Shown: one piece after another, positions 46,343 to 58,930 of the stretch | How the letters are laid out: every line of letters starts with the position of its first letter | Position numbering within the stretch: position 1 is the first letter of the stretch | DNA from: Maniola hyperantus | Taxonomy: Eukaryota > Arthropoda > Insecta > Lepidoptera > Nymphalidae | Reading direction: 5' to 3' | Assembly: GCF_902806685.2 (NCBI RefSeq) | Contig: NC_048550.1 | Coordinates: 7,917,383 to 7,981,382 of the forward strand | Length of the DNA stretch: 64,000 nt | The notes under the pieces: model-generated | Told to the model about the DNA's origin: nothing | Seen by the model: only the letters and a program-made list of their open reading frames with translations | The model's database searches: none | Translations under genes and position numbers: made by a program

Positions 46343-46739
46343 AATAAAAACGAATATATAAGATTATGAATATAGCATATAAATGATATTGTTTTTATTT
46401 TCATCACTACAGTAACATAATCAAGTAGTTGGAAATTCTAATACCTTTCTGATATTGATTTTTAATATTATAGCAATCTATTGTTTTCAGTGTTATATAA
46501 AATAGAATTATTAGTAACTGACCAACTTTGTATTATTTATTGAATTTCCTGCAATCTGTCTAACTGAAACTTCCTGAAGGCGAATTTTTCAATTGCCAAA
46601 TCTTTACCAAAGAATATTGGAAATTCATCAAAGTGTAAAATCCCTTATAGTCAGTGTAAAGTTTATTTGGCGATTGAGAATTCGGAATATTCTTAGATAA
46701 GGTTGTAAAGAATAAAGCACAACGGGAAACAAATTGGGC

Positions 46740-47175
46740 CCATGATTTGATAGAATTTGCTGTAGGAGAATTTATGACGGATAACAATACATTTAAATTT
46801 GCATTGGAACATCGGCAGAAAGTTGCCTGTCTATCTGGTCTATATTTCGGAGAGTGTGCTGAACAACTTTTCAACCTGGTTCCTCTTTCACTTTTCTACT
46901 ATCGTACCGCAAGGCATCGCCAAGGTCTGCAGTAGTCTGCACCCGTACGTAGTCGAAATTCCACGGATACGTACGAAGCTATTTGCCTCATTTCTATTTC
47001 GAACCGCTAAGATTTGGAACAATCTTCCCCGCATCAGTTTTCCCCTCCAATTATAATATGGGTACCTTCAAGACAAGAGTGAATAGGCAAGGCAATCTTC
47101 TAGGCAAGCGCGCTCCATCTTAGGCTGCATCATCACTTGCCACCAGGTCTGATTGCAGCCAAGCGTTGTCTATAA
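46740..47175 (+). mobile_element. CR1/Jockey-type LINE, 3' end of the RT ORF
   Basis: Across two frames it reads ECAEQLFNLVPLS, then SLHPYVVEIPRIRTKLFASF and FRTAKIWNNLP, then GTFKTRVNR. This is the C-terminal signature of CR1/Jockey-like non-LTR polyproteins. A frameshift and a stop near 46935 show it is dead. It lies just beyond NDUFS7. Confidence 0.75.
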
Positions 47176-47407
47176 ATTAAAAAATATATATATGGTGAAA
47201 TAGGACTTTATGTGCGCGAATGTTAGTAATTTCGGATATATACGACGTCATAAAAGTCCTCTCAGTCTTGCATAAGGCATTTTAAAAGACAGTACTATCA
47301 TAAAGGTTTACGATTTTCTACTCACAGTAAATATGATGAGCTAGTGCTCGTTGTGTATCGTGTGCCAACATTGAAGTGCACGCGTCGTACACCTCAATGT
47401 TAGTTTA

Positions 47408-47632
47408 CTAGCGATCCGCCCCGGCTTCGCACGGGTAACTTATTACTATTTCTCTATTTTAGGGAGGAGGTAGGGATCTCAAATTTTTTTGAAAATAAAA
47501 TGCAGCCTGTCACTCAGGAATAACACAGCTTTCTAGTGGTGAAAGAATTTTCAAAATCGGTTCATCAGTTCCAGAGCTTACTTCCTACAAACAAACTTTA
47601 CCTCTATATAATATTAGTACCTAGATTGGAAC
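47408..47632 (+). repeat. SINE-like repeat, variant family
   Basis: CTAGCGATCCGCCCCGGCTT, then TTTCTAGTGGTGAAAGAATT and AAAATCGGTTCATCAGTTCC. Similar to the piece at 45.45 kb. Confidence 0.65.
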
Positions 47633-47634
47633 AA

Positions 47635-48455
47635 ACAATCAATCAAATCAACAATCAAAAGTTGAGATTACTTTTATAACAGCGAATATATTATGTATCC
47701 CGTGGTAAAAATACCTATTTCATTCACGAGTAACTATTTTTCTCGAGCGGTGCAAGAGCCCTGGGCCCAAAACTTGCCATTGTGCTTGAGGGAAATTAGG
47801 ATTTATAAATAATCAATTAACTTTAATAAATCAAATTTTATTTATTAAAGTTAAGTGCCCATGGTTTATCCATTTCAGACGAGTCTGGACACACTTTTTC
47901 TAGTTTCGTCTGAGCCGTAGATAGAATAATAGGTAGATTTAAGTACTGTGTAGCCGCGTAACGATGAATAATAACACGACAATTATTACCATTGTTTAGT
48001 AGTCAATATTTGTATTAACCGATCAACAATATTTGTATTAAACGTTTTTTATGTGAAAACAAGTAAATAACTCATGAGAAATACAATTACGCCACAAATT
48101 CTCAAAGTTTGTTTCGCAACTAAAGTTGCATGCCTTGTATGTATTCTTGAAAAAAACCACAATAAGGGACAAAAAATAGGTTAGCTGTGTCTCTGTTTAT
48201 CACATTATTAGTAACTTTATCTATGCTCTCTTTTTAGTGTGAATGAGAAAGCAAACGTTCCTGTATCTACCTTTATTACTCTATCTACGATCGCATCTTG
48301 TCATCAGATGCGCGAGGACAACTTTTTCAGCTTAAGCTGATCTAGACAAAGCTCAAGCTTATAGATGCTTACTAGATCGATTAGACACTCATGCGATAAC
48401 CAACCAATGGATGCAATGTGCAACCAGCCAGAATTTTAATAAAAATAAACAAACT
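47635..48455. other. Intergenic sequence between NDUFS7 and Atrophin
   Basis: AT-rich; no exon or repeat was recognised. Confidence 0.4.
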
Positions 48456-48459
48456 TACA

Positions 48460-48625
48460 GTAGCGGGCAAGAAATATTGTACATCGACTTTTAGAATGAG
48501 ATTTCGGCTTTATAGAGCGTCGTCTGTCACTTATACCTGTGACATTTTGTCGGTCTCAACGACAGAGACAACGCTCTACGTGACCGATGATCGATGTACA
48601 ATATTTTCTGCCGCGTTCTGTAGCT
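48460..48625. repeat. Palindromic MITE, about 160 bp (family E)
   Basis: AAATATTGTACATCGACTTT and the complement of GATCGATGTACAATATTTTC are the inverted ends. Inside are TAGAGCGTCGTCTGTCAC and CAACGACAGAGACAACGCTC. Confidence 0.8.
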
Positions 48626-48629
48626 CAGG

Positions 48630-49709
48630 TTGTGTGTGGTATCAGATATGAGTGAGTGAGATAATTATAATGTCATGTTTTGAGGTAAAAGAAAAAGAAA
48701 GTCATGTTGGTATAAAAATCAAAAGTTTTAATGGTATTTTCTGAATCGCACCAAGCTTTCATTTATTTTTAGTATACAGAATGATTTTTGTATAAACTAT
48801 AATACACTTCTGAGTTACCCTTCATGAAATCATGAGAACACAATCATCAAATGTGCCTTAAAACAGGTTTTAATAATCATAATTTCAATTTTGTCTGACT
48901 TAGTCCATTAATGTTAGCTTTTAATGGCACATATCGAGTTCACTAAGACAAACCATTAAATCATTATTTTACAGTGTTGCATTATGAGACAAACTAATAT
49001 GGAAAGTTATAAAGTAGATAACATGATTTTAATTATTACATTATCTAGCTGCAAACACACTACTCTGAAGTCAGACAAAATGTATTTCACAATATAATAA
49101 TATCACATTTTAAATGCATTAAGAAGAAATGTCAACCACTATTTGTAAAAGAATTGTATCTTGAGTCTACTAGAAAAGAGAAATAAATATAAATAAATAA
49201 ATAATCCTCCACTGGTACAATAGAAAAACCATTATGAGATTTTTAACGGAAGTGTAATTTAAACTTCCGATAGAATAATAATAATTTATGGGTTTTTTTT
49301 CCTTCATATGACGTTAAATAAACCGATTCTATATTTTAACACTAATTTACAACTAATATTTACATTTTATTTATAAGTATATATAAATATGTATAATTAT
49401 ATCGATAGCGATTCTGATAATCCTATCCTTCACATAATTCAGCGCTTTAATGTATAATTAACTAATTATGGTCACAATAACAACTCGATAGATATTTCCA
49501 TGTAAATAAACAAGCAGTAGTGTACAGGCCCGCGGCGACGGCCGCGCTCTCGTCCTATATTGCACATGACACCGGCTCGACTGCCTCGCGCCGGACGCGG
49601 CCGACGTCCGCAAGCGACGTTACAATAAATAATTCTCTAAACCGATACACTCGGAACTAAACTGTCACTCGCTATGTACACGGGGAGCGGCGGTCGCGGG
49701 CGCTCGCTA
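48630..49709 (-). other. Likely Atrophin 3'UTR and downstream flank
   Basis: AT-rich and without repeats I recognise. A minus-strand AATAAA at 49371-49366 lies about 340 bases past the stop. The 49.5-49.7 kb part is GC-rich like the adjacent exon, consistent with transcribed sequence. Confidence 0.4.
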
Positions 49710-52700
49710 TCATCGCGGCTCCTCCTTCTTGAGCAGGTCGAGCGGCGCGAGCGGCGCCAGCGACGCGTGCGCGCCCAGAGGCGGCAGCGGCCCGCCCGGC
49801 AGCGAGCGGTGCAGCAGCGGGCTCGACTTCAGCTGCTGGTGGTGCGCGTACGCGTTCAGCATCTTGGCGCGGTCCTCCTCCGCGCGGATCGCCGCCTCCA
49901 CGAAGGGCGCGAACCGCATGTGCTGTAGCGGGTCGAACCGGTAGGGGTCCCAATGCGAGGGTGGCGGGTATGCGGGCAGCGTGGGCGGCGGCCGCGGCGG
50001 CTCCTTCCGCTCGTCTTTGGGAGGCTCCGGGATGCCGTTGCGCAAAGGAGACCGCGTCCGCGCCCGTTCCATCTCGCGCTCGCGCTGTTCACGGAGCTTC
50101 CGACGCTCGCGCTCCTCGCGGTCCCGCCTCTCGCGTTCCTCGCGCTCGCGCCGGGCGCGTTCGCGCTCCTCGTGCTCGCGGCGCACCTCGGCCGCAGCCG
50201 ACACGGGCGGGCGCACGCCGCGCCACGCGTCGTGCAGCGACATGGGCGGCGCGTGGTGCAGGCCGTGCAGCGAGGAGGACAGCGCCAGCTCGCGGCCGTA
50301 GGCGGAGAGGCCGAACGGCGGCGCGCCGGGGAAGGCGGCGGCGCCGTAGCGCGCGAAGGGCGACACGCCCAGGTGGCGGTCAGGCGGCGGCGCCAGAGCG
50401 GGCCGCGCGGGGTAGCGCACCATGCCGAGCGGCGTGTGGTGCGGCAGGTAGGGCGCGGGCGGCAGGTCGTATGGCGAGCGGTAGGCGGGCGGCGGCGGCG
50501 CGGGCGCGGGGAAGGCGCGCAGCTTGTCCTTGTCGCCGCCGATGGACACGGCCGCGCCGCCGGTCTTCTCTTTCTGTTGATGATTGTAGATCTCCCAGGC
50601 GATCCGAACGTGCATCGCGTTCCATTTGCCGGTTTTCTGCATAACATTTCAATAATTAATTCTGTGACTCGTGTGATCTCCATCCGACGTGCGAATATAT
50701 GAAAATATGTAAGCATGCACGTAATGAAGTGCGAAAGGAAACCTACCGCGACAGCGGGGCGTGCTGGTGGTTTAGTGGCGGAGTCGCTTGCGGCCGACAC
50801 TACGGGCTGTTAACATGAGGCGATGCAATGTTAATGATGACAGCAAATAAAGAGGGAAGCACTAAGCTAAATAAGTTATCTAAGAGATGAAATATTGGAT
50901 ATAAGTATTTTGTTACTGTACTTAGATCGCATTAATGATTGAACCAAACCCATAAAATGACTTAAAAATAGATAAAAAACCTAAACTAGAATACAGATAA
51001 AAATTAAAGTACATGTGATGATGAATATTAGCTAATAGTAGCAGCTAAAAGTGATGAAAGTAGAATTTTATTTACAGTTGTGTGTTGTATCAACGTTTAC
51101 CTTAGGGGCGTAAGTAGTGAGCGGCGCGGGCGGCACGTAGGGCGCCGTGGGGTGCAGCAGACTGGAAGAGTACGGGTAACCAAGGCTGAGACCGGTTCGA
51201 TATAGTGACGTCATTTTCCCAACGTCTTTGAACTGAAACAAAACACAAATTTTACATTTAAGGCTTGTAGGGACCCAAGGACTAAGTAGTTATAAAATAG
51301 TATATATACGTCCCGCAAATAACTAATGCGCGTGGCCGCCATTTTAGTGACGTCAGCACTAGACTGCAGTTTCGAGCTGCTGGTATATTTTATTTCGGCT
51401 GACGTCCAAATGACGTCATTTCGATGTTAATGCGACATGGATCAACCGCAATAGCAATTTGCGGGACTTTTACCAGTGTCTTTAATTAATTTAATTTAAT
51501 TTAATTTGTTCTTGTGCAACAAGGCATACAGCATAATGCTGAGCTGGGACCCTTTTTCGGGTTGTGCCACTCATGACCGTTTGTTGCGGCGCTTCTTTAG
51601 CTTGAAGCGCGTTGAGCTCATGCTCAGGTGGAAAAACGCCGGAATAACCAGCTCTTAGTTTTAAGATGTGATGTGTGGCACAGTTTGCTAAATAAGTATT
51701 TTCTTTCTTTCTTTCATGATCAACCCATCACCGGCTCACTACAGAGCACGGGTCTCAACTCATTACCCACGACGCTGGCTAAGTGCAGATTGGCACGCTT
51801 CGCACGGGGCTGTTCGGGGCGTTCCCACCCCGATTGCAATCTCGAGCTGTCGCGTACTATAGGTATGAGTCAACAGAGACGACGCTCTACGAAGCCGAAA
51901 TCTCTTTCTAAAGTTTGACGTGCAATCTTTCGTGGATTGGGTGGAAGGAAGAGTCTGCCCTATGAATATGAAAAAAAAAATGAGGAAGAGAGTTCATCGA
52001 AGATGACCCCTCACACTGGGCAGCGACGGAAACGACTCCAGAAATATATAAAAAGTTAAAGAACTATTTTTACCAGTGGCGCATGAGGCACTAGCAGCTG
52101 GTGCGGGTGGTGCGGCCCAGGCGGTGCGTGCGGCGCGTGGGGTGCGTGCGCGGCGTGCGACGCGTGCGAGACAGGCGGGTGCTGGTGCACGTGCGTGTGC
52201 TGGTGCTGGTGGTGGTGCAGCTCCGTGCGCACGCCCACGGCGCCCGCCGCTGCCAGGAACCGGTTGTCCAGTTCCCGCCGGAGGAGATCAGCACCTGGAC
52301 CTGCAACGGGGAATATGAACAATGCATATGACATATCCATATTAATTTCGAATGTTTGTTTACTACTTTTTTACGAATTTTTCGTGATGCCATCTGAATG
52401 AAGATCACAGCTGAAAATCAGCGCTGTATGCTCGTGTTTGTGCATGGGCACACAGCATTATGCTGAGCTAGGATCTTTTTAGGGTTCCGTACGCGAAAGG
52501 TGCTAATGGAACCCTATTACTAAAACTCCGCTGTCTGTCAGCGGGCTGTATCTCATGAATCAGGGACAACCCTCCACCTCTCATACCCACCAAACTCTCG
52601 GTTAAAACTCTCGAATCGCGGGAGGGTGCCCGTTCGGTACTTGCTCTTGGCGTTGACTTATCTCATGAACTGTATCTAAATTTACGTAAAGTTAGTAATT

Positions 52701-55700
52701 TATAATTTAGGATATACTCACTAGTTTGGAATAGTGATTCTGCAGAGAAAGGGTTGGGATTAGGCGGAGGCAGCGGCGCGCCGAACAAAGGCGGCGCGGG
52801 AGCGAAGCCGGCCCGCTCCGAGCCTGTGGGCCTGCTGGAAGATAACAACACCATAACTATGGTAAACCCATATTACAAATGTGAAAGTGTTTGTTTGTTG
52901 GTTTGTCCTTCAAATCGACGTGATTTTTTTGCATGGATTTAGTTAATGACCTAGAGAGTGACATAGGCTATTTTTTATCCTGAAAAATCAGTATTTTCAA
53001 TCAGATAAATCCACATTATGAAGTCACATAAATCATCTCGAAAGTAATTAAAATCAAGTGGTTTTTCATTTTATGACAAGTTAGTTCCTTCTGTGCGGCG
53101 TCACCTACTGGTCAGTGATAATGCAGTCCATAGACACGTGTACGCGACAGGCCAAGATGGCAACCGGGGTAGGAACGCCCTGCACACGTACGCTTACAGT
53201 ATTAGGGATGGTACTGCAGCGGATATACTCACGTTACCCCCCAGTGCGCGGGCGGCTTGGCGCTGGAGCTGATGCTGGGCACGGTGGGCACGGGCGCCAG
53301 CGAGTGCGCCAGGTGCGGCGCGGGCGTGGGCGCCGTGGGCGTGGGCGCCGCCAGTCCCGTCAGCCCGCCTAGCGCGCTGAGCCCCGTCGACAGCGGGCCC
53401 AGCGTACTTGACACGCCCAGCGTTGGGACTGAACCCTGGAAATTATTATAACTACGTGTTTACAATTGAAGCCTCATTCATCATGCCAAACCATAGCCGG
53501 CTCACTACAGAGTACAGGTCTCCTCTTAGTATGAGAAGGATTTGGTCATAGTCCACCACACTGGCCTAGTGGGGATTGGCAGACTTTACACATCTTAGAG
53601 AAAATTATGGAGAACTCTCAGGCATGCAGGTTTCCTCACGATGTTTTCCTTCACCATTAAAGCAAGTGATATTTAATTACTTAAAACGCACATAACTCGA
53701 AAAGTCACGAAAAGTTACAGGTGCGATCGAACCCCCGACCTCCGATTAGGTGGCACACGTCCTAACCACTACGCTATCACAGCTTTTTTTGAAGCCCATT
53801 AGATTAATGGTTTTGGAGCTCGATTTTCCCCTTTAATCTTGCTACAAAATATTGCTCTGCTACCTACCAAACATCATTCTTGACTGGGCTCGACAGACGG
53901 ACAACAAAGTGATCCTATAAGGGTTCCTTTTTTCTCTGGAAATATGGAACCCTAAAAATAAATAAACCTGAAAGTATAATACCTTAAAACAATCATGCAA
54001 ACTACACATCTTGATAGTCTCAATAATTTCACCCCAAATCTGCAGACCACCGCTCCTGCCACATCGTAATCACATCTGACCCGATATCCCGCTTGCGTCT
54101 GCTCAACTCCTTCTTGGGCATGGACTGGCGTGCGTCCTCGATTTTCCCAGTACGGATAGAAAAACCGATAGACGTGCGTTGGGGTCCCAAGGTGCTGGAA
54201 TGGCGTTCTCGCACCAGGAATGAATGAACGACATCAAGCGAGTCGTAGTGAAAGTCCATACAAGAGATCTATGTCCAGTAGTGGACGTCTATCGGTTGAT
54301 GGTGATGATGATGAACTTACAGGTAAAGGTGCAGGCAATGGGCCGGCGAGCGGGGCCACGAGCGGCGCGGCCAGCGGCGCCGTGAGCGCTGACGAGACGG
54401 TGGGCGCGGCCGACGCGCCGCCCGACGCGACCGTGCTGCGCGACAGGCTGCTGATGTTGCTGCTGAAACCAACCGGAATACGTGTTAAGTTGGGGGAAAA
54501 GCCTTTTAGGTATAGTACGCGACAGTCGAGATGGAAATTGGGGTATGAGACGCTCGATCTCTCGCGTACAATAGACTGAACTACGCGACCGCGACACGCA
54601 ACACTTGGGAGACGATATTCACACATTGCTTTATATAGAAACTAGCTGATTGCCCACGACATCACGTGGATTCAGGTTTTTAAAAGTCCTATGGGACCTC
54701 TTTATTTTGCGGGATAAAAAGTAACTTCTCCAGGGGGGTGATTCGCTAACTCAGTGTTCAATGATGAATGATAGCCACCAAGTTCATTTGATATTTATTT
54801 TTAATCCATTGAAGGGTTATCAATTAGGAATCATTTTAATATCATTCAGTGAAGCAGCAATCTAGAACCTACCAATGTCAAATGAGCTTGGTGGCTATCA
54901 TTCATTGTTGGAGACTGAGTGAGTGAATCGGTATGCAGGTCAATAAGTATTTACTACGAGTATGTATGTATATCCATGCAAAAATCTCGGGTCGAATATA
55001 ACATAATATATAGTCAGATTAAAAGTTTGTTATGGCTTCTTTACAAGAACTAAACGGATAGGTAAAGCCTACGCTTCTATGCTTACAACATAAGCCCATT
55101 TTGACCTCGTTTCGTGTGTAATAAATACAAGATAACAAGTAAATTAACGTTAAAACTTTGTTTTTATCAATTCAATCATTATTTTGAATTTTTAGATATC
55201 CCCTCTGTACAGTTCAAATTCGAAATTCACTTAATTGTTGTATCAAGTTTTGTCATGGGAACGAAATTCGTGTGCGAAGGTCCACAAAAACCGGTTCAGT
55301 AAGAGTAAAAAAAAACTGATCATAGGATGTGAAACAAATGCATAAGTTTAATGAAACTAAAAACAAATATGTCAGTCACAATGGTGACTGTGGCAAAACT
55401 AATAGCAGAAGTTGTTAGCTATGGTTGGTGCAAAACAAGTAATCGAATCTAAAGTAGCAACATGGTGATTTGCACAGGTTAGAGACTTAGGATTAAATCT
55501 ACAAGCCCGGCTGAGTTCTCTTTTTGTGCAATGCGCCTTGTGTTGAGAGATTGGACTACTTGTTTTACCCCAAGAGCCAACTAACCAGAATGGATGAATA
55601 TGCCATGATTGACGGAACTGACTGATGCAGGACCGAACGTGTAATGGGCGACAGAAAAAGGGTAACATTACCTGAAACTCTCTCGCTCCCTGCTGGGGCT

Positions 55701-57715
55701 GTGCCCCCGCGGCGAGTAGGAGAGCGGCGCGTGCGCGGCCAGCGAGCCCGGCGTGTGCGGCCGCACGCCCTTCGGCGTCTTGGGCGCCACCAGCGGTGAC
55801 GCCGACAGGCTTGTCCGCTGGAAGTTGCAAAGAACGCACAATTATTACTTGAACGTATTAGAATGAATAAAAAATACTATAAAGACAGTCGATACTAACC
55901 GCATCAGCAGTATTTCTCGGAGACGCGGCAGACGGCGGAAGGTAGGGACTGTGTTGGAGGGTGGGCGCGTAAGGAGCGTACAAAGTGGGGTAGGAACCGC
56001 CCGAGTACACGGCCGGAGGAGGATAGCCGTTCAGCGCCATCGCGGAACTCACGGTAGCACTTTCGCTTCGCGCCGGTATCTCGCTGGCGGGAACCGGCAC
56101 CGGCCGCGAATCTACCATCGGTGGAACTATCGAGTGACTGTTTACACTACTGCTGCTAGACGCCGGAGTTAACACCGTTGGAGCGCTTGAAATCGGGGTG
56201 GGATCTATATTCATAGGTTGATGCAACGTGACCGCCGGCGCTAAGGACGCCGGATGAGGAGGCAAACTTAAACCTGGATGCTTTATACTCGGTGTGAAAC
56301 TAGATATTGTACTTGTGGTCGTGGTGCTCGATAAATGTGGTGCGCTTATGTGATTCGGCGTCGACGTCGCCAGCGGGTTGGAACCGCTCATTGGAATATT
56401 CGCGTGGCTCATGATACTGTGGCTACTGAGCGGATGAGTGAAATGCATTGCGGCCGGTGGATTCGTAGTAGACGGCAGGTGATTTGCCGATATGTGGTTC
56501 GCCACACTGAAAGCTGTGTGATGCGAGGGTCGACTCGCGTACATCGGCTGCGCGGAATGTTTCTGTAAACTGGATTGACCCGGATAGGGCATCGAATGGC
56601 TGTGAATACTGGAACTTATGTTCGAGTTTACATGACTAGACCCGATAGACGGGGCGACGAAGGGGCGGGAGATCGGGGCCGCCGGAGACGACGGTCGGCC
56701 GGAAGGCGTTTGACTCGGAAGACTGCTAGGAGCGGACGCGGGCGGCGTCTGTGACGCAATGCTCTGCGGCACGCCATTCGGCACGATGCGGTTGGGGAAC
56801 GAGGTAGGAACGGAAGGGTGAACCTGCGCCTGCGCCGGCGACGCGTTCCGGACGTCGTGGCCGGGTATCACAGGGTGAGGTTGCGAGTGGGGTCCGCGAC
56901 TCGGGAGACTAGGGTGCGGCGCGGGCGTCGCCGTCGGCACCAGGTGAGGCGCGCGCGGCGCGGGCTGGTGCGCGTGCAGGTCGAGCGGCGCGTGCGGCGG
57001 CTCGGGCTGCGGCGGCTCAGTCCGCGTCTCGTGGTTGGTGTGGCGGTAGTCGGGCAGCGCGGCGACGGCGTGCGCCTGGTAGGCGGTGTGCGAGGGGAAG
57101 AGCGGCGAGGGCGCGGGAGGTGCGGGTGGCGCGGGCGTCGGACTGTCGGCGGCGGCGCGCGCGCCCGTTTGCAGCTTATTGTTGCTGGCCGGGCGCTCGG
57201 GCGTGTCGGCCCCGGCAGCGCCCACGGGCCGCGCGGGGACCTGCGTGGCGGCTTGGCCGTCGAGCGCAGGTATGTGCGCGCCATTGTTGCGGTGCGGCGT
57301 GTCGGCGCGGAAGGGCGGCGGTGGCAGCGCGGGCGGCGGCAGTGCGGCCGGCGCCGGCGAGGGCGCGGGCTGCGGCAGCGGCGCGGGTGCCGGGCTCGCG
57401 CTGCCGCCGACGGGTGCACGGGACAGAGCCAGCGCGCCGCCGCTGCCGCCTCGCGCCACCAGCTCGTTCTTGACACCGCCACCGCCACCCGCGCCTGTCA
57501 CCCGGAACAGAGACCCAGCGTCCGATGCCTGTTAAAATTAATAGAATACAATGATGTTTTAAAACTACCAATTAATTATGTTTCTCGTTATTCTAGTTAA
57601 AACTGTAAAATATGTACCAATTTAATATTATAGTATAAATGAAGATAATTCTTACATCATCCATCGATGCATCGTGATACCTAGGAGATGCATTTCTGCT
57701 ATTTTCTGGACTAGC
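49710..57715 (-). CDS. Gug: Atrophin / Grunge, C-terminal 9 exons (5' part outside window)
   Basis: Exons in transcript order: 57715-57656, 57528-55900, 55817-55672, 54462-54321, 53435-53233, 52834-52722, 52300-52074, 51232-51101 and 50636-49710. They sum to 3579 nt (1192 aa plus stop), with phases matching at all eight junctions. The 1629-base exon is Pro/Ala/Ser/His-rich low complexity. Family signatures follow: PKTPKGVRPHTPGSL; LLRRELDNRFL with a His/Gln run (HHHQHQHTHVHQH); then GKWNAMHVRIAWEIYNHQQ. Next comes a long Arg-Glu-rich helix (REREERERRDREERERRK) and the Atrophin-type DPLQHMRF block, ending in KKEEPR. Atrophins are nuclear corepressors that recruit HDACs and act with Tailless-type and other factors in patterning. 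The ELM2 and SANT domains of the N-terminus are absent and must be encoded upstream. The coding exons are very GC-rich, which creates many open antisense frames that are not genes. A minus-strand AATAAA at 49371-49366 could end the transcript. Confidence 0.93.
51310..51477. repeat. 168-bp MITE in Atrophin intron
   Basis: The ends GTCCCGCAAATA and ATTTGCGGGAC are inverted. GTGACGTCAGC and GCTGACGTCC pair further in, and the interior is CRE-like (TGACGTCA). Confidence 0.75.
51480..51725. repeat. SINE-like repeat with (TTTC)n end
   Basis: (AATTT)n, then CAGCATAATGCTGAGCTGGG and TTGAGCTCATGCTCAGGTGG, ending TTTCTTTCTTTCTTTC. A small piece recurs at 52.45 kb. Confidence 0.5.
51720..51930. repeat. 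SINE tail fused to family E half-copy
   Basis: CAACCCATCACCGGCTCAC belongs to the tRNA-derived SINE (minus). GGGGCGTTCCCACCCCGATT follows, then ACAGAGACGACGCTCTACG of the palindromic family E. Confidence 0.6.
52480..52645 (-). repeat. 'TGCGAGTC' family fragment
   Basis: AGGGTTCCGTACGCGAAAGG and GTCAGCGGGCTGTATCTCAT. Confidence 0.55.
52862..53000 (-). repeat. 'GATGCCCGCG'-family fragment
   Basis: CATATTACAAATGTGAAAGTG, GTTTGTTGGTTTGTCCTTC and GAGAGTGACATAGGC. Atrophin intron. Confidence 0.7.
53475..53790 (-). repeat. tRNA-derived SINE, minus copy
   Basis: ATAGCCGGCTCACTACAGAG through TTTTCCTTCACCATTAAAGC to GATCGAACCCCCGACC. Confidence 0.85.
54050..54318 (+). mobile_element. RTE-type LINE 3' fragment abutting an Atrophin exon
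   Basis: GGTGCTGGAATGGCGTTCTC, then TAGTGGACGTCTATCGGTTG and a (GATG)n tail. The tail ends 7 bases before the splice donor of the exon at 54321-54462 (in the intron). Confidence 0.7.
54638..54735 (+). repeat. 'GATGCCCGCG'-family fragment
   Basis: CTAGCTGATTGCCCACGACA, then TTCAGGTTTTTAAAAGTCC and GGGATAAAAAGTAACTTC. Confidence 0.65.
54738..54932. repeat. 195-bp MITE in Atrophin intron
   Basis: GATTCGCTAACTCAGTGTTC and the complement of CACTCACTCAGTCTCC-like right end pair. AGCCACCAAGTTCATTTGA and TCAAATGAGCTTGGTGGCT pair next. Confidence 0.75.
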
Positions 57716-58764
57716 CTGTAACAAAAAGAAATAGTTCCATTAACTATTTTTCTCTTAAATTTATTTTTATTTAATTATATTTGCAAAGTCATCAATCATA
57801 TTATAGCTATTATATGTCTATGTTTAAACAAAAGAGACCGCGATTTTGATTTAAATAACATCGTCGTTAAGATAATGGTAGTGCATCGCTGAGATCATCT
57901 CATTTATTCAGAAGATAGGTGAGGACCCCACGCCAGAAGGTATAATGAAGACATTACTATTCAAAGCTATGTTCCTGTACACCTATTGTTCTTGCCTAAT
58001 ACACAATATCCGCTTGTTGAAGACCATGTTCCTTGAGAGATATCGTATCAAGACACTATTGGAATATGCATACAGCGCTGAAGCAATCTCTTTGACAATT
58101 GACGTGCGTAGTTACATTACAATGGCTTTATGTTTCCTAATAATTAAATTATATTGCAATGAAACTTATAATTTTGTATCTGAAAAGTGAAAATATCATC
58201 TGAGGTACGAGTATATTGTAAAAATCTGCTCACTATATTTATAACGACTACAATTTGAAATACCTTACAAGTTAACAAATCAATTCAGAAAACTTTACTT
58301 TCAGGATCGTTAACCATGAAGGTTCAGATAAAAATGGGACAAAACATATGTGGTACCTACTTAGTCCCTAACTTAGCATTTAGTTTTAGAGGATGGTACT
58401 TGTTACATTGTTAGATTCGCTTCCACTAGCCGTTGTCACCGGTTGTAAGTTTTGTTGAGGTATCTTGTTTAGGTCCAAAGAAAATGTTGCCAGCGTTAAT
58501 TTGGTTTAATGATAATTTACTTCATAAACATTTTGGGATCTATATATCATTGACAAACAGCGGCGAGTGAATGACGGTCTTTAAGAGAGAATGAAAGTAA
58601 TTACTCGAAGACATTTACGATCCAGTCGAGAATATGGCTCAATAAAGTTATTTACGTATCCGATACGTGAATGCTGTGGACTTTAATTATTTAAATTTTA
58701 GTATACAGTAAAATAAAAATACAGTTTTGTTAATAAAATAAAAATCAGTACCCTTATTACAAAT

Positions 58765-58930
58765 GCGAAAGTGTGTTTGTTTATTGGTTTGTCAAAATTT
58801 AGCAAAATGCCAAATTTCAGCCCGATCCGTCCAGTAGTTTGAGCTGTGCGTTGATTGATCAGTCAGTCAGTCAGTCAGTCAGTCAGTCAGTCAGTCAGCC
58901 AGTCAACCAGTCAGTCAGTCAGTCACCTTT
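58765..58930 (-). repeat. 'GATGCCCGCG' relative with (AGTC)n expansion
   Basis: TGCGAAAGTGTGTTTGTTTA, CCAAATTTCAGCCCGATCCG, then about 16 AGTC units (58860-58925). Confidence 0.75.

Noticed and set aside
49953..50702. 249-codon plus-strand open frame, with others at 49961-50644 and 49981-50301
   Set aside because: Antisense shadow of the GC-rich last Atrophin exon; Arg/Ala-rich nonsense with no domain.
49856..50800. 314-codon minus frame over the Atrophin last exon
   Set aside because: It is the alternative frame of the same exon. The GKWNAMHVRIAW frame is the conserved one and fits the splice phase.
54220..54579. 119-codon plus-strand frame
   Set aside because: It crosses a LINE tail and the antisense of an Atrophin exon.
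56818..57600. 260-codon plus-strand frame and several others opposite the large Atrophin exon
   Set aside because: Product of GC-rich composition; the minus frame joins in phase to its neighbours.
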